Below are positions 20,926-29,868 of a stretch of DNA of 64,000 bases, piece by piece (positions within the stretch are counted from its first letter, which is position 1; each line of letters opens with the position of its first letter). The notes beneath the pieces are model-generated. The model did not search any database. It saw only the letters and a list, made by a program, of their open reading frames with translations, and was not told where the DNA came from. Both the position numbers and the translations under genes were made by a program. Source of the stretch: CAWFLT01 sp963816795 (GTDB lineage: Bacteria > Acidobacteriota > Vicinamibacteria > Vicinamibacterales > SCN-69-37). Location of the stretch: contig CAWFLT010000016.1 in the NCBI GenBank assembly GCA_963816795.1, positions 62,001 through 126,000 on the forward strand, read 5' to 3'.

Positions 20926-22269
20926 ATGTCCCGGAAGCTCTTGCCACAGAACAGAATCCCCCGAACGTTTGCCCGTACCATCTCGCGCCGGTCGGTGTTG
21001 CGTGGCGCGGGTGTGGTCATGGCGCTGCCGTGGCTCGAATCCGTGCGCGTGTTTGCCGCACCCGCGGCTTTCCCGAAGCGCTTCGGCGTCATGTTCATGG
21101 GCTGCGGGATCAATGAAGATTATTGGAGCGCGTCCGGCGATGGTGCGGAGATGACGCTCAGCAAGACCCTGTCCCCGCTGGAGCCGTTGAAGCACAAGAT
21201 CAACGTCGTCGACGGATTGTTCAACAAGGCCGCCACAGGTCACGGCATCCATCCGGCTCAGACAGGCAGCTTACTTTCGGGCGCCCAACTTTCGAAGGGT
21301 GCCGTCCTGCACTCCGGCATGAGTGTGGACCAGATGATCGCGAATACGATTGGCCAGGATACGGCGCAGTCGAGCATCGTGCTGGCCTGTGATCCGCCCA
21401 TGACCGGGTATCACGAAACCAATTATTCGATGGCCTACAGCTCGCACGTGTCGTGGCAGAGTCCCCACTCCCCCGTACCGGTGGAACTGTATCCTTCGCT
21501 GGCCTTCGACAATTTGTTCGAGAATCGCGGGAGTCTGCGTAACTTGAGCATTCTCGATCGCGTGAAGGACAGCGCCGAGGTGATGAGCAAACAGGTCAGC
21601 GGCACCGACAAGAACAAACTGGACGAATATCTCACCAGCGTCCGGGAAGTCGAAAAGCGCGTCGAGGGCATGCGCAAGAGCAAGGATCTGGCCGAGGACA
21701 AGGCCAAACTCAAGAACACCGCGGCCTTCACCATGGAGCGTCCGGCCAATGGCTTGCCGGAAGACTTGCGAGAGCACTCGAAGCTGATGTGCGATATCAT
21801 CGCCATCGCCTTCCAGACAGACAAGACCCGCGTCGCGTCGTTGATCATCTCCCGCGACTTGTCCGCCATGTACTATCCCTTCCTGGGAGTGACCCAAGGG
21901 CACCACGGCGCATCGCACAACAACAACACGGATGGTTACGAAGCCATCTCGCGCTGGCACGTCAGCCAGTTCCAGTATCTTGCATCGAAGCTGGACAGCA
22001 TGCCGGAAGGCGATGGCACAGTACTCGACAACTCGTGCCTGATGTTCCTTTCCAGCTTGTTCGTTGGCCGCACGCACGACAACAGCCGCTTGCCGGTGGT
22101 GCTCGCTGGAGGTCTGGGCGGAACGCTCAAGACCGGCCGCTCGCTCAATTATCTCGGCCAGCCCGACGAGAATCGGAAAATGTGCAGCTTGTATCTCTCC
22201 CTCATGGATCGGATGGGCGTGACGTTGGATCACTTCGGCGATGCCGATTCGCGGTTGGCGCGGCTATAG
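20926..22269 (+). CDS. DUF1552 domain-containing exported protein
   Basis: An intact 447-residue protein with a twin-arginine-like leader (ISRRSVLRGAGVVMALPWLE) and the DUF1552 fold through its length (GVMFMGCGINEDYW, HSGMSVDQMIA, GYHETNYSMAYSSHVSW, GHHGASHNNN, NSCLMFLSSLF). It starts one base after the end of the DUF1592 gene, so the two are surely co-transcribed. The DUF1592/DUF1552 pair is common in Planctomycetes and Acidobacteria; the family is related to sulfatase/alkaline-phosphatase-like exported proteins of unknown activity. The stop lies 8 bases from the convergent LacI gene. Confidence 0.88.
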   Translation: MSRKLLPQNRIPRTFARTISRRSVLRGAGVVMALPWLESVRVFAAPAAFPKRFGVMFMGCGINEDYWSASGDGAEMTLSKTLSPLEPLKHKINVVDGLFNKAATGHGIHPAQTGSLLSGAQLSKGAVLHSGMSVDQMIANTIGQDTAQSSIVLACDPPMTGYHETNYSMAYSSHVSWQSPHSPVPVELYPSLAFDNLFENRGSLRNLSILDRVKDSAEVMSKQVSGTDKNKLDEYLTSVREVEKRVEGMRKSKDLAEDKAKLKNTAAFTMERPANGLPEDLREHSKLMCDIIAIAFQTDKTRVASLIISRDLSAMYYPFLGVTQGHHGASHNNNTDGYEAISRWHVSQFQYLASKLDSMPEGDGTVLDNSCLMFLSSLFVGRTHDNSRLPVVLAGGLGGTLKTGRSLNYLGQPDENRKMCSLYLSLMDRMGVTLDHFGDADSRLARL

Positions 22270-22276
22270 GTCAGAA

Positions 22277-23287
22277 CTATCTTGGCGCAGCCGTCGTCGA
22301 TCGAATCGTCAGCGTGTGCGGCAGCGTGACCGAGACGGGCGCCACGGCGTTGCCGCGCAGGATCTCGATCAGCAGGCGGACGCAGCCTTCGCCGATCTCC
22401 CGCATCGGCTGCGAGATCGTCGTCAGCGGCGGATCGAGATGACGGGCGAAGCGAATGTCGTCGAAGCCGACGACTGAGAGATCGGTTGGGACGCGCACGC
22501 CGTTGCGGCGGGCGATTTCGATCACGCCCATGGCCATCTCGTCGTTGAAGCAGAACACGGCGGTGGGACGATCGCGGGTCGCGAACAACTGCTCGCCGGC
22601 CGCGATGCCCGACTCGATCGAGAAATCCCCGTGGAGCACGAGGAAGTCGGTCTTGGCACCGGCGTGCGTTGCGCGGGCCATCGCGCCGCGCAGCCGATCG
22701 CGGCTGAGCGGGCTCACGAGCGGCCCCGTCAGCGCCGCAATCCGGCGGTGCCCGAGATCGTACAGGTGGCCCATCGCCTCGTAGGCGGCCTTCGCGTTGT
22801 CGATGTGCACGCTCGGCACGCCGAGCTGCGGACTGAACTCGCACCCGTTGACCACCGGCGCACAGCGCGGCGCCGTCGCCCTGACGAGCTCCTCGGCGTA
22901 TTTCGGCAGCCGGTGGCCGAGGAAGATCAGCCCGTCGGCTTCCTTCTTCTTGAGCATGCGCGCGTACCGTTCTTCGCGCGCCTCGTCGTGCTGGGTGTCG
23001 CCGAGCAGCACGGCGTAGCCCTCGCGGACCGCGGCGTCCTCGATCCCCTGCAAGATGAGGGAGAAAAACGGGTTCGAGATGTCCGGCACCGTGACGAGCA
23101 GTTTGCCCGACCGGAGCGTGCGAAGGTTCTTGGCCGCCGCATTGGGCGTGTAGGCCAGGACCGCAATCGCCTGCATGACCCGCTCGCGCGTCGCCGGTGA
23201 GACGGCTTCGGTCAGCCCGCTCATGACGCGGGAGACGGTGGCGGTCGAGACGCCAGCGTGTTTGGCAACCTCGTAAATAGTAGACAC
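22277..23287 (-). CDS. LacI family transcriptional regulator
   Basis: An intact 336-residue regulator. The N-terminal LacI helix-turn-helix (TIYEVAKHAGVSTATVSRVM) and hinge (YTPNAAAKNL) are followed by a periplasmic-binding-protein-like effector domain (PDISNPFFSLILQGIEDAA, FCFNDEMAMGVIEIA, VGFDDIRFARHLDPPLTTI). It is expected to bind palindromic operators and to respond to a sugar. It is convergent with the DUF1552 gene and divergent, across a repeat-rich gap, from the IclR-type regulator. GCAATCGATTAC and GAACCGGTTC sites in this window have the central-CG look of its family's operators, but the link is a guess. Confidence 0.93.
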   Translation of the reverse strand: MSTIYEVAKHAGVSTATVSRVMSGLTEAVSPATRERVMQAIAVLAYTPNAAAKNLRTLRSGKLLVTVPDISNPFFSLILQGIEDAAVREGYAVLLGDTQHDEAREERYARMLKKKEADGLIFLGHRLPKYAEELVRATAPRCAPVVNGCEFSPQLGVPSVHIDNAKAAYEAMGHLYDLGHRRIAALTGPLVSPLSRDRLRGAMARATHAGAKTDFLVLHGDFSIESGIAAGEQLFATRDRPTAVFCFNDEMAMGVIEIARRNGVRVPTDLSVVGFDDIRFARHLDPPLTTISQPMREIGEGCVRLLIEILRGNAVAPVSVTLPHTLTIRSTTAAPR

Positions 23288-23329
23288 GCGACAGAAGCTC
23301 AGGGGACGGGCTCATCATAATCAGGCCGT

Positions 23330-23625
23330 AGGGCCCCACCCCCAGCTTCGGACGCTCGGGGCTCGCTACGCTCGCTCCCTCGCGGTGTCTCGGTCTGAGC
23401 TCTTCTCCGTGTCCTCAGCCTGCTCCGTGCCCTCGAGCCCACCCGCCCCCACGCCTCGAACGCTCGGGCCTCGCTAACGGTCGTTTCTTACAACGCGTGG
23501 GGCCCCACCCCCACGCTTCGGACGCTCGGGGCTCGCTACGCTCGCTCCCTCGCGGTGTCTCCGTCCCAGCTCTTCTCCGTGCTCTCTAGCTCTTCTCCGT
23601 GTCCTCGTTCTTCTCCGTGATCTCG
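23330..23625 (-). repeat. Composite cluster of family B' hairpin modules and reversed family A units
   Basis: In the minus orientation the gap holds B' modules (GC hairpin around GGGGCCCCACCCCC followed by GGGCTCGCTACGCTCGC) at about 23330-23387 and 23500-23563, with a diverged one at 23445-23490. A units read as CTCTTCTCCGTG lie at about 23398-23440 and three more at about 23566-23620. Apart from this and the promoter at its right end, the 440-base gap between the two divergent regulators holds nothing recognisable. Confidence 0.8.
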
Positions 23626-23631
23626 CCCTTA

Positions 23632-23660
23632 TTGCGCATTGCGAAATGCTGGCACATAAT
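23632..23660 (+). promoter_or_regulatory. Sigma70-like promoter for the IclR-type regulator
   Basis: TTGCGC (23632-23637) and CATAAT (23655-23660) are separated by exactly 17 bases and lie 68 bases ahead of ATG 23728. The match is good for such GC-rich DNA, but Acidobacteria promoters are poorly characterised. Confidence 0.5.
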
Positions 23661-23727
23661 TGCTCAGGACTTTGTGCCGCCTGACGCGTGAGGCACCGCG
23701 CGCGGCGTCGCCGGTTCGAGGGGCAAA

Positions 23728-24879
23728 ATGGGCTCGAAGGCCACCAGTTCTACCCGCGATCGCTATCTCGTGAAGTCCGTCGTGCACTCGTCGCGGCTGT
23801 TGTCGGCCTTTCGGACGTCGGGAGAGGCGCTGCCGCTGCGGGAGATTTCCCTCCGAAGTGGATTGCCGAAGAGCATGGCGTTCCGCCTGCTCTACACGCT
23901 CGAACGCTGCGGCATGGTCGAGAAGGTCGGCGAGAACCTCTATCGCTCGTGCCTGCGGCCGTTCAAGCAGAAGCTCTACCGCCTGGGCTACGCGGCCCAG
24001 GGCACCGACTATCAATTCTCGAAGGAAGTGTCGGCGGGACTGCAGCGCGCCGCGCAGGCCGAGGGCATCGAGCTCATCTGCGTCGACAATCGCTACAACG
24101 CGAAGATCGCGCTCAGGAATGCGGACGTGCTCGTCCGCGAGAAAGTCGATCTGGTCATCGAGTTCCAGACCGACGAGCACGTCGCGCCGATCGTCGCCGC
24201 CAAGTACCGCGAAGCCAATATCCCGCTGATCGCGATCGAAGTGCCGCATCCCGGCGCCACCTACTTCGGCGCCAACAACTACGAGGCCGGCCTTATCGGC
24301 GGCCGGTTTCTCGGCCGCTGGGCGAAGCAGCACTGGCACGGTGAGGTCGACGAGATCGTGTTCATGGCGCTCGCCCGGGCGGGCAGCCTGCCGCGCATGC
24401 GGCTCACCGGAATGCTGGTCGGGTTGAAGGAAATCATTCCGGCGCTCGAGAACTGCCGGGTGACGTTCCTCGACGGCGACGGCATGTTCAGCCATAGCTT
24501 CGAAGTGGTGCGGAAACATCTCCGGACGAACCGCTCACGGCGCCTGCTCGTCGGCGCGATCAACGATCCGAGTGCGATCGGCGCCCTGCGCGCCTTCCAG
24601 GAAGCCGGTCGTGCGGAGGCGTGCGCGATCATGGGCCAGAACGCGTCGCCCGAAGGCCGCTCCGAGCTGCGCCGCGGCGGCACCAGACTCGTCGGCTCGG
24701 TGGCGTACTTTCCCGAGAAGTACGGCGCGGCGATCGTCGGCGTCGCGCTCGACATCCTGCACCACCGGCCGATCCCGCCCGCGGTGTTTGCCAAACACGA
24801 GCTGGTGACGCCCGAGAACGTCAATCACGTGTACCCGAACGACGAGCTGATGACCGTCGCGCCAGGGGCGGTCGGGTAG
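23728..24879 (+). CDS. Unusual one-component regulator: IclR-like winged helix fused to a sugar-binding (PBP1) domain
   Basis: An intact 383-residue protein. Residues about 12-75 resemble an IclR winged helix-turn-helix (SVVHSSRLLSAF, LPLREISLRSGLPKSMAFRLLYTLE). Residues about 95-370 look like a periplasmic type 1 sugar-binding domain (EVSAGLQRAAQAEGIEL, VDLVIEFQTDEHVAP, GANNYEAGLIGGRFLGRWA, AIMGQNASPEGR) without a signal peptide. IclR proteins normally carry a GAF-like effector domain, so this combination is uncommon. GAGGGG precedes ATG 23728. The sugar ABC importer lies about 1.5 kb downstream with a similar binding fold, so this protein may sense the sugar it imports; that is inference. 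Confidence 0.82.
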   Translation: MGSKATSSTRDRYLVKSVVHSSRLLSAFRTSGEALPLREISLRSGLPKSMAFRLLYTLERCGMVEKVGENLYRSCLRPFKQKLYRLGYAAQGTDYQFSKEVSAGLQRAAQAEGIELICVDNRYNAKIALRNADVLVREKVDLVIEFQTDEHVAPIVAAKYREANIPLIAIEVPHPGATYFGANNYEAGLIGGRFLGRWAKQHWHGEVDEIVFMALARAGSLPRMRLTGMLVGLKEIIPALENCRVTFLDGDGMFSHSFEVVRKHLRTNRSRRLLVGAINDPSAIGALRAFQEAGRAEACAIMGQNASPEGRSELRRGGTRLVGSVAYFPEKYGAAIVGVALDILHHRPIPPAVFAKHELVTPENVNHVYPNDELMTVAPGAVG

Positions 24880-24914
24880 CTCACACGGGGTTCACGGCGC
24901 GGAGGACAGGGGAA

Positions 24915-25870
24915 TCACCCAATCCTATCCATCTCGCTGAGTCGTCCGCTCTCGGCGAGCTCGATGTTCCGCAGCGCGCGTCTCGCCATGGCGTGATTCG
25001 CCTCGGTGGTGTGGCTGCCGATGTGCGGCGTGAGAATGACGTTCGGCAACCGCCGGAGATCACGGGCGGCGTCCACCGGCACGTACGGTTCACGTTCGAA
25101 GACGTCGAGGGCCGCGCCCGCGAGCCGGCCCGTCGCCAGCGCATCATGAAGCGCGGTTTCGTCGACGACGGCGCCGCGTGCCGTGTTGATGAGCCACGCG
25201 TCGCCGGCAGGAGCGCGAGCCGATCGCGACCGATGAAATGCCGCGTTTCCACGGTCGCCGGGAGATGCAGGCTGACGAAGTGTGCGTCACCGACCGCGTC
25301 TGCGAAGTCGGCGGTCACCCTCGCGAAGTCGGTCGTCGGCGGGATCACTCAGCGTCGTCCGTAGCCGACGACGATCATGCCGAAACCGCGCGATGCGATG
25401 CGGGCAGTCGCGCGGCCGATCCGTCCGCAGCCGATGATCGCGAGCGTCTTGCCGGCGAGTTCGACGCCGACCGGAGGCGTCCACACGGCCGCCTCGAGTT
25501 GCGCCGGAAGCGCCGCGAACCGGCGCGCTGCCGCAGCGACGAGCAGCATGGCGTGTTCGGCGACCGACTGATCCAGGACACCCGGCGTGTTGGTGCAGAC
25601 GATGCCACGCGCGGCGGCCTTCGGCAGGTCGAGGCCGTCGTAGCCGACACCGAAGCGGGCGATGACGCTGCCGGGCGCGAGCGCGTCATAGAGCGGGCCG
25701 CGGTACGGCCGGTGGCCGACGACCACGTAGCGAGCACCACTCGCGGTCACCGCAGCCGCCAGTGCGTCTTCGTCCGACGCCGCTGGCCGGCAGTCGAGCG
25801 GCGGCGCGGCGGCACGAAATACGTCTTCGGCCTTGCGAAACTCCGACTCGGTGACGAGGACGAGAGACAT
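24915..25870 (-). CDS. D-isomer-specific 2-hydroxyacid dehydrogenase (frameshifted as read)
   Basis: About 318 residues. The N-terminal half is intact (MSLVLVTESEFRKAEDVFR; ARFGVGYDGLDLPKAAARGI; LAGKTLAIIGCGRIGRATARIA, the Rossmann glycine motif). The frame then changes near 25350, giving DAHFVSLHLPATVETRHFI, and again near 25205, giving WLINTARGAVVDETALHDAL and PHIGSHTTEANHAMARRAL, ending at TGA 24915-24917. The catalytic Arg (NTARG), Glu and His (PHIG) regions are all encoded. The start ATG 25870 has a GGAG about 7 bases upstream. It would oxidise or reduce a 2-hydroxy/2-oxo acid, for example in sugar-acid metabolism. It lies between the regulator and the ABC importer on the opposite strand. 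Confidence 0.82.
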
Positions 25871-26370
25871 GGTGCGCTCCGGGGTAAGAGACCGAAAAAC
25901 CTCCACCGTAAGACGTGAAGTTCAGAAGACACTACTGGAAAACCAAGAACTATTCACCGATCAGGAACTGACGCAACCTCGGTGCTGAAGCGCGTCAACG
26001 CAGGCGACATCGCGACAACCCGTGGATGAGAAAGGCAGCGGGATCCGCTTCACGTGCTTCGCTGTCGACCCGCCGTGGCGCGGCCAGAAGCCCTGAGCCT
26101 CGGGTTGACGCGGCCAGCACACCCAGAAATTGCCCTTCTTCACGACCTTCATGTTGAAGTTTTCGGGCAGCGGTTGCGGCGTGATCCGCCCTGGCTAGAC
26201 CTCATCGCCGTATACTGCCGAACGATCGATCCCGCCACGAGGGCTGTCATCGAAGCAGCAGGCGGGCGTTTGCAGTTCGGTGTAGCCGCTGGAAACCGCT
26301 ATAGACCCCATCGCCGTATACTGCCGACCTGCGGGAAGGCAAAAGGCAAAGCGGAAAGGATTGCGGGCGA
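25871..26370. other. 500-base gap with an 18-19 base direct repeat and a possible small gene remnant
   Basis: CATCGCCGTATACTGCCGA occurs twice, at 26203-26221 and 26309-26327, each with TATACT inside; the copies are 106 bases apart ahead of the ABC substrate-binding gene. On the minus strand, 25961-26152 could encode MKVVKKGNFWVCWPRQPE and about 45 further residues, with in-frame codons upstream (ITPQPLPENFN). I recognise no family, and it may be a remnant. The left part should contain the promoter of the 2-hydroxyacid dehydrogenase, but no clear boxes were found. Confidence 0.4.
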
Positions 26371-27360
26371 ATGACACGAACGTTGGCGGCAGGTTTGATA
26401 TCGGTGGCGGTCGTTGCCCTGGCTGGTTGCAGCCGCGCTGGCGATCCGGGCACGTTGACGATCGCCGTGATTCCGAAGGGCACGTCGCACGCGTTCTGGC
26501 AGAGCATCCACGCCGGCGCCGAAAAGGCGGCGCAGGAACTGAAGGTGACGGTGATCTGGCGCGGTCCGTTGCGCGAAGACGAACGGTCGGCGCAGATCAC
26601 GGAAGTCGAGGGCTTCGTGACTCGCGGCGTCTCGGGCATCGCGCTCGCGCCGCTCGACGACACCGCGCTCGCGCCGCCCGTCGCGGAGGCCGTCCGCCGG
26701 AAGATTCCCGTCGTCATCTTCGATTCCGCGCTCAAGGGCAGCGGACACGTCAGCTTTGTCGCGACCGACAATCACCAGGGCGGCCGCCTGGCCGGCGAAG
26801 GACTCGCCGGTTTGCTGCCGAACGGCGGCAATATCGTGCTGCTGCGGTACGCGGAAGGATCGGCCAGCACCACTGAGCGGGAGACGGGCTTCCTCGAAGC
26901 GATCGGTGCGCACTCGAATCTCAAAGTCGTCAGTGCCAATCAATACGGCGGCGCTGATATCGAAGGGGCCTACAAAAAGAGCGAGGCGATCCTCAGCCGT
27001 TTCAAGACACCCGGCGGTGGACTCGATATCGCCGGCATCTTCTGCCCGAACGAGTCCACGTCCCTGGCCATGTTGCGTGTGCTCCAGGACAACGGCTGGG
27101 CCGGCAAGGTGAAGTTCATCGGCTTCGACGCGTCGGACACGCTCAACAAAGCCCTCGCCGACGGCCACATCGACGGTCTGGTGCTCCAGGATCCGGTCAA
27201 GATGGGTTACCTCGCCGTGAAGACGCTCGTCGAACACATTCGCGGTCAGCCAGTGGAGCAGCGGATCGACACCGGTGTCCGTCTCGTGACCCGCGCGGTG
27301 ATGAACGATCCCGACGTGCGTGAGCTGCTCTCGCCTGATCTCAAGCGATGGCTCAAGTAG
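26371..27360 (+). CDS. Sugar ABC transporter substrate-binding lipoprotein (RbsB-like)
   Basis: An intact 329-residue lipoprotein with signal peptide and lipobox VALAGC (Cys about 20), then a type 1 periplasmic binding protein (LTIAVIPKGTSHAFWQSIHA, FVATDNHQGGRLAGEGLA, IFCPNESTSLAMLRVLQD, GLVLQDPVKMGYLAVKTLV). This family binds monosaccharides such as ribose, xylose or rhamnose. An AAAGGA run about 10 bases before ATG 26371 is a plausible ribosome site. The gene overlaps the ATPase gene by 13 bases, so the importer is one operon (binding protein, ATPase, permease). The sugar is unknown. Confidence 0.92.
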   Translation: MTRTLAAGLISVAVVALAGCSRAGDPGTLTIAVIPKGTSHAFWQSIHAGAEKAAQELKVTVIWRGPLREDERSAQITEVEGFVTRGVSGIALAPLDDTALAPPVAEAVRRKIPVVIFDSALKGSGHVSFVATDNHQGGRLAGEGLAGLLPNGGNIVLLRYAEGSASTTERETGFLEAIGAHSNLKVVSANQYGGADIEGAYKKSEAILSRFKTPGGGLDIAGIFCPNESTSLAMLRVLQDNGWAGKVKFIGFDASDTLNKALADGHIDGLVLQDPVKMGYLAVKTLVEHIRGQPVEQRIDTGVRLVTRAVMNDPDVRELLSPDLKRWLK

Positions 27361-28913
27361 CCACCGCTCCGCCGCGCTTCGAGATGCGCGGCGTTCGCAA
27401 GGCGTTCGGCCCGACCGTCGCGCTGGCCGGCGTCGACCTCGACGTTCGGCCCGGCGAAGTGTGTGCGCTCGTCGGGCAGAACGGCGCCGGCAAGAGCACA
27501 CTCATGAGCATCCTGTCCGGCGCGCTTCAACCGGACGCTGGTGAAATGACGCTCGACGGCGCGTCTTACGCGCCGCCGTCGCCACACGAAGCGCGGCGCG
27601 CCGGCGTCGCGATGATGTACCAGGGCCTGTCGCTCGCCCCGCACCTCAGCGTGATGGAGAACATCGCGCTTGGCGTCGAGCCGACGCGGTGGGGCCTCGT
27701 GCGGAGGGACGACGTCCGCAAACGAGCGACCGAAGCGCTCGCGCGGCTTGGACATCCTGACATCCCGCCCGAGATGCCGGTTGGTCGACTCCCGCCGGCC
27801 GGCCAGCAACTCGTCGAGATCGCGCGCGCGCTCGGTTCCGGCTGCCGAGTGCTGGTGCTCGACGAGCCCACGAGCAGCCTCGGCCACGACGACGTGCGCC
27901 GGCTCTTCGACCTGATTGCGCGCTTGAAAGCGCAAGGGCTCGCGATCGTCTACATTTCGCACTTCATCGAAGAGGTCAAGGCGATCTCCGATCGCTTCGT
28001 CGTGTTGCGCGATGGGCGGAATGCCGGCACTGGACCGACCGCCGAGACGGACGCCGGCGCGATCGTGGGCCTCATGGTCGGCCGCGCGATCGACGAGCTC
28101 TATCCGCGCGCGCCGCGCGCGCCGGGGGAGGGCATCCTCGAGGTCGAGAGCCTGGTGCCTGGATCGGCCACGTTCACCTTGCACCGTGGCGAGATCCTCG
28201 GCATCGCCGGGCTCGTCGGCGCCGGCCGCACGCGCCTGTTGCGCACGCTCTTCGGGCTGGAGCCTGTCCGTTCCGGCCGCATCCGGATCGGCGTGTACTC
28301 CGGGCCGGCGGCTCCCCACGCACGATGGCGGCAGGGCATGGGGCTCGTGAGCGAAGATCGCGCCGGCGAAGGTCTCGCCCCTGGCCTCAGCGTCGCCGCG
28401 AACCTGACGGCATCGAGGCTCGATGGACTCGGGCCGGGATTCGTCGTGCTGCCGTCGCGCGAGGACGAGGCCGCGCGACGCTGGATCGACGCGCTCGGGA
28501 TCCGCTGCACGAGTCCCCGCCAGCCAATTGCCTCGCTCTCCGGCGGCAATCAACAGAAGGTCGCGGTCGCGCGGTTGCTGCACCACGACGTCGACGTGCT
28601 CGTGCTCGACGAACCCACACGCGGGATCGACGTCGCGAGCAAGGCGCAGATCTACGCGCTCCTCGACCAGCTCGTCGCGCCAGAGGGGTCAGACCGGGGT
28701 CAGACCGGGGTCAGACCATGGTCTGACCCCGGTCTGACCCCCGCGCGGTCGAAAGCTGTGCTCCTCGTGAGCAGTTACCTGCCCGAGCTCGTTGGCGTCT
28801 GCGATCGCATTGCCGTCATGTCGCGCGGACGGCTGGACGCGCCGCGGCCGGCCGCTGAATGGACCGAGCACGCGCTGCTCATGGCCGCGTCCGGAGCGCA
28901 GTCGCCCTCATGA
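27348..28913 (+). CDS. Sugar ABC transporter double ATP-binding protein (RbsA-like) with an in-frame repeat insertion
   Basis: A 521-residue duplicated ATPase. The first domain has Walker A GQNGAGKST, but a degenerate signature (LPPAGQQ in place of LSGGQ) and Walker B VLVLDEPT. The second has a degenerate Walker A (GLVGAGRTR), an intact LSGGNQQK signature and Walker B VLVLDEPTRGID. Between the second Walker B and the switch region (VSSYLPELVGVCDRIA), residues about 446-465 are encoded by a palindromic repeat of GGGGTCAGACC units and have no counterpart in the family. It overlaps the upstream gene by 13 bases, and the permease start by ATGA. It should energise sugar import with the neighbouring permease. 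Whether the insertion is tolerated is not known. Confidence 0.9.
   Translation: MAQVATAPPRFEMRGVRKAFGPTVALAGVDLDVRPGEVCALVGQNGAGKSTLMSILSGALQPDAGEMTLDGASYAPPSPHEARRAGVAMMYQGLSLAPHLSVMENIALGVEPTRWGLVRRDDVRKRATEALARLGHPDIPPEMPVGRLPPAGQQLVEIARALGSGCRVLVLDEPTSSLGHDDVRRLFDLIARLKAQGLAIVYISHFIEEVKAISDRFVVLRDGRNAGTGPTAETDAGAIVGLMVGRAIDELYPRAPRAPGEGILEVESLVPGSATFTLHRGEILGIAGLVGAGRTRLLRTLFGLEPVRSGRIRIGVYSGPAAPHARWRQGMGLVSEDRAGEGLAPGLSVAANLTASRLDGLGPGFVVLPSREDEAARRWIDALGIRCTSPRQPIASLSGGNQQKVAVARLLHHDVDVLVLDEPTRGIDVASKAQIYALLDQLVAPEGSDRGQTGVRPWSDPGLTPARSKAVLLVSSYLPELVGVCDRIAVMSRGRLDAPRPAAEWTEHALLMAASGAQSPS
28685..28742. repeat. Palindromic repeat of five GGGGTCAGACC units inside the ABC ATPase gene
   Basis: Three direct copies of GGGGTCAGACC (starting 28685, 28696, 28707) meet two inverted copies around a central CCATGG. 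Positions 28696-28741 form a perfect 46-base palindrome. The element is in frame and contributes about 19-20 residues to the ATPase. Confidence 0.92.
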
Positions 28914-29866
28914 ACGCGCGCAGGCTGCTCGACGAGCGCGGCGCGCTGATCGGCCTGGTCCTGGTGTCGGCGTTGTTCGCCGCGCTCGTCGGCCCGCAGT
29001 TTCTGTACGGGGCCAATCTCGAGCTGATGGCGCGCCAGGCCGTGATCGTGTGGGTGGCCGCCCTCGGCATGACGATGGTGATCGCCGCGGGCGGCATCGA
29101 CCTGTCCGTCGGGTCGATCGTCGCGCTCAGCACGGTCGTCACCGCGCAGCTGCTTCACTCCACCAGTCCGATGATCGCCGTGCTGGGCGCGGTCGCGCTG
29201 AGCGCGGCCTGCGGCGCCGTGAACGGCGTGCTCATCACCACGCTCCGCGTCGTGCCGTTCATCGTCACCCTCGGCACGATGCTGGTCGTACGCGGGGCGG
29301 CGAAAGGTCTCGCGGACGAACGGCGCATCGAAGCGCCGATGACCTGGCTGAACGGGCTGCTGAGGACCGCCGGTGACGGCCGCGGCCTGCTGGTGCCGTG
29401 GGGCGTGTGGATGACGGCGATCCTGGCGGTGCTCGTCGCCGCGACGCTCAACTACACGCGCTTTGGCCGGCATCTCTTTGCCATCGGATCGAACGAACGC
29501 ACGGCGCGGCTCTGTGGCGTTCGCGTGGACCGGTGCAAGGTCGCGGTGTACACGCTTGTGGCCGCGCTGGCCGGCCTTGCCGGCGTGCTCGAGTTCTCGC
29601 GATTGTCGGTGGGCGATCCGACGGTCGCGGTCGGCTTCGAGCTCGATGTGATCGCGGCGGTGATTATTGGCGGCGGCAGCCTCGCCGGGGGGAAGGGCAG
29701 CGTGACGGGCACCCTGGCGGGCGCGGCGATCATGACGGTGATTCACGTGGGCTGTTCGCAGCAGGGCCTGCCGACCTGGGTGCAGCAGATCGTGACCGGC
29801 GGGATCATCGTTGGCGCAGTCGTCCTGGATCGGTGGCGGGAACGGGTGCCTGAGGTTCTTGATTAA
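28910..29866 (+). CDS. Sugar ABC transporter permease (RbsC-like)
   Basis: An intact permease of 318 residues from ATG 28910, which overlaps the ATPase stop as ATGA; an in-frame upstream ATG at 28859 would lie inside the ATPase gene. Many hydrophobic segments are visible (LIGLVLVSALFAALVG, MTMVIAAGGIDLSVGSIVAL, VVPFIVTLGTMLVVRGAA, LDVIAAVIIGGGSLAGGKGS). The motifs GGIDLSVG and GGxSLxGGxG are typical of the ribose/xylose family of permeases. It would form the membrane channel of the importer encoded by the two upstream genes. Last gene of the operon. Confidence 0.93.
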   Translation: MNARRLLDERGALIGLVLVSALFAALVGPQFLYGANLELMARQAVIVWVAALGMTMVIAAGGIDLSVGSIVALSTVVTAQLLHSTSPMIAVLGAVALSAACGAVNGVLITTLRVVPFIVTLGTMLVVRGAAKGLADERRIEAPMTWLNGLLRTAGDGRGLLVPWGVWMTAILAVLVAATLNYTRFGRHLFAIGSNERTARLCGVRVDRCKVAVYTLVAALAGLAGVLEFSRLSVGDPTVAVGFELDVIAAVIIGGGSLAGGKGSVTGTLAGAAIMTVIHVGCSQQGLPTWVQQIVTGGIIVGAVVLDRWRERVPEVLD

Positions 29867-29868
29867 TG

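Noticed and set aside
25961..26152. A small protein on the minus strand (KVVKKGNFWVCWPRQPE)
   Set aside because: No family, ribosome site or conserved neighbour supports it; it is kept only as a possible remnant in the gap description.
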